Source: Luteococcus sp052116585
GTDB taxonomy: Bacteria; Actinomycetota; Actinomycetes; Propionibacteriales; Propionibacteriaceae
DNA length: 64,000 nucleotides
Assembly: GCF_052116585.1 (NCBI RefSeq)
Contig: NZ_JBQKKT010000015.1
Span: 10,997 to 74,996 of the forward strand
Direction: 5' to 3'
The notes beneath the pieces are model-generated. The model was not told the origin of the DNA. It searched no databases and saw nothing but the letters and a program-made list of their open reading frames with translations. Below are positions 59,623-64,000 of the stretch, piece by piece. Every line of letters begins with the position of its first letter. Position 1 is the first letter of the stretch. The position numbers and the translations under genes are program-made.

Positions 59623-61977
59623 ATGACCACCCCCGCCGACAGCCACGACCTGATCCGAGTCCAGGGCGCCCGAGAGAACAACCTCAAGGACGTCAGCCTC
59701 GAGATCCCCAAGCGACGTCTCACCGTCTTCACGGGCGTCTCCGGCTCCGGCAAGAGCTCGCTGGTCTTCGCCACCATCGCCGCCGAGAGCCAGCGGATGA
59801 TCAACGAGACCTACTCCGCCTTCCTGCAGGGCATGATGCCCAGCCTCGGTCGTCCTGACGTCGACGTGCTGGAGGGGCTGACCACCGCCATCGTCGTGGA
59901 CCAGGACCCGATGGGCGCCAATCCGCGCTCCACCGTCGGCACCGCCACGGACGTGAATGCCTCGCTGCGCATCCTGTTCAGCAAGCTTGGCGACCCGTGG
60001 ATCGGTGGGCCCAAGGCCTTCGCCTTCAACATCCCCTCGGTCAGCGGTGGCGGCGCCGTGACCACCACCAAGGGCGGTCGGCAGGTCAAGGAGCACAAGA
60101 CTTTCAGCGTCACCGGCGGTATGTGTCCCCGCTGCGAGGGCACCGGGCGCGTCAGCGACTTTGCCCTGGACGAGCTCTACGACAAGGAGTTGAGCCTGGC
60201 TGCGGGAGCCATCAAGGTGCCCGGCTATTCCATGGACGGATGGTACGGGCGCATCTTCGGAGGCTCCGGGTACTTCGACATGGACAAGCCCGTCAAGGAC
60301 TTCACCAAGCGGGAACTCGACGACCTGCTGTACCGGGAGGCCACCAAGATCAAGGTGGAGGGCATCAACCTCACCTACGACGGGCTCATCCCCAAGATCC
60401 AGAAGTCGATGCTCAGCAAGGACGTCGAGGCGATGCAGCCGCACATCCGGGCCTTCGTCGAGCGCGCCATCGTCTTCCAGACCTGCCCCGAGTGCGAGGG
60501 CACCCGTCTGACCGAGGGCGCCCGGAACTCGCGGATCAACGGCAAGTCCATCGCCGACGTCTGCCAGATGCAGATCAGCGACCTGGTCGAGTGGATCGAC
60601 GGGATCACCGAGCCGTCGGTCGGTCCTCTGGTGGCACAGCTCAAGCACCAGCTGGGCGCCTTCGTCCAGGTGGGCCTGGGCTACCTCAGCCTGGAGCGCC
60701 CCACCGGCACCCTGTCCGGCGGTGAGGCCCAGCGCATCAAGATGATCCGTCACCTCGGCTCGGCGCTCACCGATGTCACCTATGTTTTCGACGAGCCCAG
60801 CGTCGGCCTGCACCCGCACGACATCCAGCGGATGAACCGGCTGCTGCTGCAGCTGCGGGACAAGGGCAACACGGTGCTCGTCGTGGAGCACAAGCCCGAG
60901 ATGATCCAGATTGCGGACCACGTCGTGGACCTGGGCCCCCGCGCCGGCAGCCACGGGGGCGAGATTCAGTTCGAGGGAACCGTGGAGGGGCTGCGCGCCA
61001 GCGACACCCTCACCGGCCGCCATCTCGACGACCGGGCGGCCGTCAAGGCGTCGGTGCGTGCCCCGAAGGGCGTGATCGAGGTGCGCGGTGCCAGCGAGAA
61101 CAACCTGCAGGACGTCGACGTGGACATTCCGACCGGGGTGCTGACCGTCGTCACCGGCGTCGCGGGCTCCGGCAAGAGCTCCCTGATCCATGGCCATGTC
61201 TCCGGCCGCGACGGGGTGATTGCCGTCGACCAGTCCGCCATCAAGGGCTCCCGACGTTCCAACCCCGCCACCTACACCGGCCTGCTGGAGCCCATCCGCA
61301 AGGCCTTCGCCAAGGCCAATGGCGTCAAGCCGGCCCTGTTCAGCCCCAACTCCGACGGTGCCTGCCCCACCTGCAAGGGCGCCGGCGTGATCTTCACCGA
61401 GCTGGGCTTCATGGACACCATGTCCAGCGTCTGTGAGGACTGCGAGGGACGCCGCTTCGACGCCTCCGTCCTGGAGTACACGCTGGGTGGCAAGGACATT
61501 GCCCAGGTGTTGCAGATGAGCGTCGACGACGCCCTGGCGCACTTCAGCGAGGGTGAGGCGAAGGTGGCGGCGGCCTCGAAGATCCTGCGCAATTTGGCTG
61601 ACGTGGGCCTGGGATACATCACCCTGGGGCAGCCGCTGACGGCGCTGTCAGGTGGTGAGCGGCAGCGCATCAAGTTGGCGACGCAGATGGTTGGCAAGGG
61701 TGAGGTCTACGTGCTCGACGAGCCCACCACCGGCCTCCACCTGGCCGACGTGGAACAGCTGTTGGGGCTGCTGGACCAGCTCGTCGACTCCGGGAAGACG
61801 GTCATCGTGATCGAGCACCACCAGGCCGTGATGGCGCACGCGGACTGGATCATCGACCTGGGCCCCGGCGCCGGCCACGACGGTGGTCGGGTGGTCTTCG
61901 AGGGGACCCCCGCGGACCTCGTCGCCGACGCCTCCACCCTGACCGGGCAGCACCTCAAGGAGTACGTGGGCGCCTGA
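59623..61977 (+). CDS. UvrA-like ABC ATPase (short, UvrA2 type)
   Basis: A 784-residue DNA-damage ATPase with two ABC modules. The first has FTGVSGSGKSSLVF (about residue 37), zinc knuckle MCPRCEGTGR and signature TLSGGEAQRIKM. The second has VTGVAGSGKSSLIH, CPTCKGAG/CEDCEGR and ALSGGERQRIKL with VLDEPTTGLH. Canonical UvrA has about 940 residues; the shortage fits UvrA2-type proteins lacking the UvrB-binding domain, which are linked to drug or crosslink tolerance. ATG 59623 follows GGAGA. Confidence 0.88.
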   Translation: MTTPADSHDLIRVQGARENNLKDVSLEIPKRRLTVFTGVSGSGKSSLVFATIAAESQRMINETYSAFLQGMMPSLGRPDVDVLEGLTTAIVVDQDPMGANPRSTVGTATDVNASLRILFSKLGDPWIGGPKAFAFNIPSVSGGGAVTTTKGGRQVKEHKTFSVTGGMCPRCEGTGRVSDFALDELYDKELSLAAGAIKVPGYSMDGWYGRIFGGSGYFDMDKPVKDFTKRELDDLLYREATKIKVEGINLTYDGLIPKIQKSMLSKDVEAMQPHIRAFVERAIVFQTCPECEGTRLTEGARNSRINGKSIADVCQMQISDLVEWIDGITEPSVGPLVAQLKHQLGAFVQVGLGYLSLERPTGTLSGGEAQRIKMIRHLGSALTDVTYVFDEPSVGLHPHDIQRMNRLLLQLRDKGNTVLVVEHKPEMIQIADHVVDLGPRAGSHGGEIQFEGTVEGLRASDTLTGRHLDDRAAVKASVRAPKGVIEVRGASENNLQDVDVDIPTGVLTVVTGVAGSGKSSLIHGHVSGRDGVIAVDQSAIKGSRRSNPATYTGLLEPIRKAFAKANGVKPALFSPNSDGACPTCKGAGVIFTELGFMDTMSSVCEDCEGRRFDASVLEYTLGGKDIAQVLQMSVDDALAHFSEGEAKVAAASKILRNLADVGLGYITLGQPLTALSGGERQRIKLATQMVGKGEVYVLDEPTTGLHLADVEQLLGLLDQLVDSGKTVIVIEHHQAVMAHADWIIDLGPGAGHDGGRVVFEGTPADLVADASTLTGQHLKEYVGA

Positions 61978-62072
61978 GGGGCTGCCCCCACCCATCTCTG
62001 CGGGGCACGTGGTAGTTCGTCGGGCACGTGGTGCAGCGCGTGCCCTTGGCGGTTGGACGTGCGGGGTCGGGC

Positions 62073-63299
62073 TCAAGCTCCCTGTTCCAGCACCAGCCGA
62101 ATGTTGCGCACCTCGTAGCCCTTGATCAGCTCGTCCCACTGCACGACGGGCTTGGTCGCCAACTGGATCGGAAGCTTCAGCAGGCGCTGCAGCAGAACGT
62201 CGGCCTCCTGGATCGCCAGCGAGTTGCCGGGGCACTTGTGGGCGCCGTCGCCAAAGCTCATCACCTCGGCGCCAACCCGCGGCGGCAGCTCCCGCCCGGG
62301 GCAGTGCTCCAACGGCTTCTCGCCCACGACGGCCGGATCGGCATTGGAATTGCGGATGTAGAGGTCCACCAGGGTGCCGGCCGGGATGGTGCGTTCCTCA
62401 CCGTCGACCACGACCGGGACGGGAGCAGTGGTGCGGCGCAGCAGGTGCCCGACGATCGGGTCCAGACGCAGTACCTCGTGCAGCACTTGGTAGCGCTCTG
62501 CCTTGTCACCGGCCAGGTAGCGAGAGCGCAGCTCCGGATGCTCCAGCATCTGCCAGACGGCCATGCCGATGAACTCGCGGGTGGTCACCATCCCGGCGGC
62601 GCCATAGGTGATGCACTCGATCATGATCTCCAGCTCGGAGTACCCGGCGTCGATCAGGTGGCTGATCACGTCGGACTGGCGTTCCTTGCGGCGGGCCTTG
62701 ATCGCGGGACGAACGTCACGCAGGTGGAAGTCGAGCATCGGCAGCTGGGCCTTGCTGGAGACCCGCAGCACCTCGAACCGACTGCGCAGTGTCTTCCTGC
62801 CGGGAGTGCTCTCCGCCGGAGCCAGTGGCATGTCGAAGAAGCGGTTGAGTCGGGTGGCCATGGCGTCATAGTCGGAATTGGTCAGGCCCACCACCTGGGC
62901 TGCGACGATCACCGAATAGCGCATGGACATCTGCGCCAGATCGACCACCCCGTCGCGGCGGAACTCCTCGACGAGCTGGTCGGCGTAGGTCTCCATCAGC
63001 TCGTGGTAGTTCGCGTCGACAGTCTTGGGCGCGAAGTAGCGGGCGATGGCTGCGCGCTGGGTTCGGTGGGGTTCCCCGTCGGAGAAGAGGATCGGCGGGC
63101 GGATGTGGCCCATCCTGGTCTTCTCGACGTTGAAACCGGCCTGCGTGGTGTCGCGGCTGCGCAGTACCTCGCGGGCAACATTCATGTCCCGGACGTGCCA
63201 GACCCCGTCGATCACCTCGACTCCGGCGGCCAGGCTCTCGCCCGGATAGTTCGTCTTGCGCCTGTTCTCCCCCGAGATCGGGCATGTGGACTGCGCCAT
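62073..63299 (-). CDS. Cytochrome P450
   Basis: A 408-residue soluble P450. The heme-ligand loop is FGDGAHKCPGNSLA (Cys about residue 352) and the ExxR helix is HEVLRLDP. The I-helix region is ITYGAAGMVTTREFIG, with Thr-Thr in place of the usual A/G-G-x-D/E-T. It starts at ATG 63299 behind AGGAGG. No ferredoxin gene is adjacent. It is convergent with the uvrA-like gene. The substrate cannot be predicted. Confidence 0.9.
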   Translation of the reverse strand: MAQSTCPISGENRRKTNYPGESLAAGVEVIDGVWHVRDMNVAREVLRSRDTTQAGFNVEKTRMGHIRPPILFSDGEPHRTQRAAIARYFAPKTVDANYHELMETYADQLVEEFRRDGVVDLAQMSMRYSVIVAAQVVGLTNSDYDAMATRLNRFFDMPLAPAESTPGRKTLRSRFEVLRVSSKAQLPMLDFHLRDVRPAIKARRKERQSDVISHLIDAGYSELEIMIECITYGAAGMVTTREFIGMAVWQMLEHPELRSRYLAGDKAERYQVLHEVLRLDPIVGHLLRRTTAPVPVVVDGEERTIPAGTLVDLYIRNSNADPAVVGEKPLEHCPGRELPPRVGAEVMSFGDGAHKCPGNSLAIQEADVLLQRLLKLPIQLATKPVVQWDELIKGYEVRNIRLVLEQGA

Positions 63300-63362
63300 C
63301 GCATCCTCCTGCTGTTGGTGCTCCCATCCTCCCCGATCCCCGGCGCATGACACCATCAGGGG

Positions 63363-63908
63363 GTGGACACTTCAGCAGACCTGCGACGCGCCATCGTCGG
63401 CTCGACGCTCGGGCCGCTCACCCTCGTGGCCGAGGGGGACTTCCTGGTGGGGCTCTTCTTCGACGGGCATCGGGTGCAGCCCGAACGCGCCGAGAGGGGA
63501 GTGCTGGTGGACCCGTCGGCCGACCCGCTCTTCCTCCGAGCGGCGGAGCAGTTGGCACAGTACTTCGCGGGGGAGCGTACGGAGTTCTCGCTCCCGCTCC
63601 GGCCGGACGCCCGCAATGACCTGGATCCCCGGGTCTGGGAGCAGCTGCAGCAGATCCCCTTTGGCCAGACCGTGACCTATGGGCAGATTGCCGAGGCGCT
63701 GGGCGAACGCAATCTGGCGCAGCCGGTGGGTGGTGCCGTCGGCCGCAATCCGCTGTCGATCGTGGTGCCCTGTCATCGGGTGGTGGGTGCCAGTGGGAAG
63801 CTCACCGGATTTGCTGGTGGTGAGGCTCGCAAGGCCTGGCTGCTGGACCATGAGGCGTATGTGGCCGGGCACAGTCTCCTGCCCCCCTCGATCAAGGACT
63901 ATTCCTGA
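63363..63908 (+). CDS. ogt: Methylated-DNA--protein-cysteine methyltransferase (Ogt type)
   Basis: A 181-residue DNA repair protein. The HTH is VTYGQIAEAL, and the acceptor Cys lies in VGRNPLSIVVPCHRVVGASG (PCHR). It removes alkyl groups from O6 of guanine in a suicidal transfer. The start is GTG 63363, and it is divergent from the P450 gene. Confidence 0.92.
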   Translation: MDTSADLRRAIVGSTLGPLTLVAEGDFLVGLFFDGHRVQPERAERGVLVDPSADPLFLRAAEQLAQYFAGERTEFSLPLRPDARNDLDPRVWEQLQQIPFGQTVTYGQIAEALGERNLAQPVGGAVGRNPLSIVVPCHRVVGASGKLTGFAGGEARKAWLLDHEAYVAGHSLLPPSIKDYS

Positions 63909-63953
63909 TTCTGGCCATATTCCTATATTTGTCTAGAGGGCGGTAGGCGTACC

Positions 63954-64000
<47 letters not shown>

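Noticed and set aside
59416..61542. A 708-residue minus-strand open frame
   Set aside because: It is a shadow of the uvrA-like gene in GC-rich sequence; the translation is a low-complexity Val/Gly/Asp/His pattern with no motif.

Overview
The window is about 64 kb of high-GC actinobacterial chromosome. The organism is probably in or near the Propionibacteriaceae: this rests on GC-rich codon use, an actinobacterial-type Tad/Flp pilus operon, LPXTG-like sorting signals, and a CE1758/CE1759 LLM/FMN-reductase pair. The family-level placement is inference. No rRNA, tRNA or CRISPR was found. The right edge ends in 31 G residues that break off inside a hairpin repeat, so it looks like a contig end.

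Layout. Positions 1-7.4 kb hold a partial penicillin-binding lipoprotein, a proline-rich wall-anchored surface protein, an LLM flavin monooxygenase, a MATE exporter and the FMN reductase that normally partners the LLM enzyme. Positions 7.4-14.8 kb form a fatty-acid/ketone-body degradation regulon: thiolase, a FadN-type bifunctional enzyme, an acyl-CoA dehydrogenase, a TetR regulator and a fused 3-oxoacid CoA-transferase. Its three promoters share one palindrome (TACGAAT-N4-ATTCGTA). Positions 15.2-30.2 kb are a complete Tad/Flp pilus operon (cpaB, cpaE-like, tadA, tadB, tadC, flp, two TadE-like genes and a LysM-BTAD protein).

The main discovery is that this operon is interrupted by a 5.8-kb element of lower GC. 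It encodes a large serine integrase, an Xis-like HTH protein, a rolling-circle Rep, an FtsK/TraSA-type ATPase, two membrane proteins and a small protein of unknown role. It sits exactly inside the Walker A (P-loop) codons of the TadA ATPase gene. The junctions share only a CA dinucleotide. Joining the flanks across CA restores a clean 487-residue TadA, so the element could act as an excisable switch for pilus assembly.

Positions 30.3-40.3 kb are mixed housekeeping and accessory genes: a degenerate SGNH protein, an FMN reductase, a fructosamine-kinase-like protein, an MMPL exporter with a MarR regulator, a ketopantoate reductase, secreted and membrane proteins, and a STAND-like ATPase. Positions 40.5-44.3 kb are an iron-siderophore ABC transporter behind an iron-box-like sequence. 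Positions 44.6-64 kb include a nitronate-monooxygenase-like enzyme under three evenly spaced palindromes, a eukaryote-type tandem-duplicated phosphofructokinase, PdxH, a GNAT acetyltransferase, a His-rich methyltransferase, a secreted metallopeptidase, an alcohol dehydrogenase, VanZ, a MarR regulator, a hexose-6-phosphate mutarotase, a short UvrA, a P450 and an Ogt-type DNA alkyltransferase.

A dispersed family of intergenic hairpins runs through the right half. Each has a constant foot (GAAACAGATGCAT) and a variable inner stem. Two genes, one in the element and one encoding a secreted protein, are out of frame at homopolymer tracts (C7 and G8). These are either phase-variable tracts or sequencing errors.
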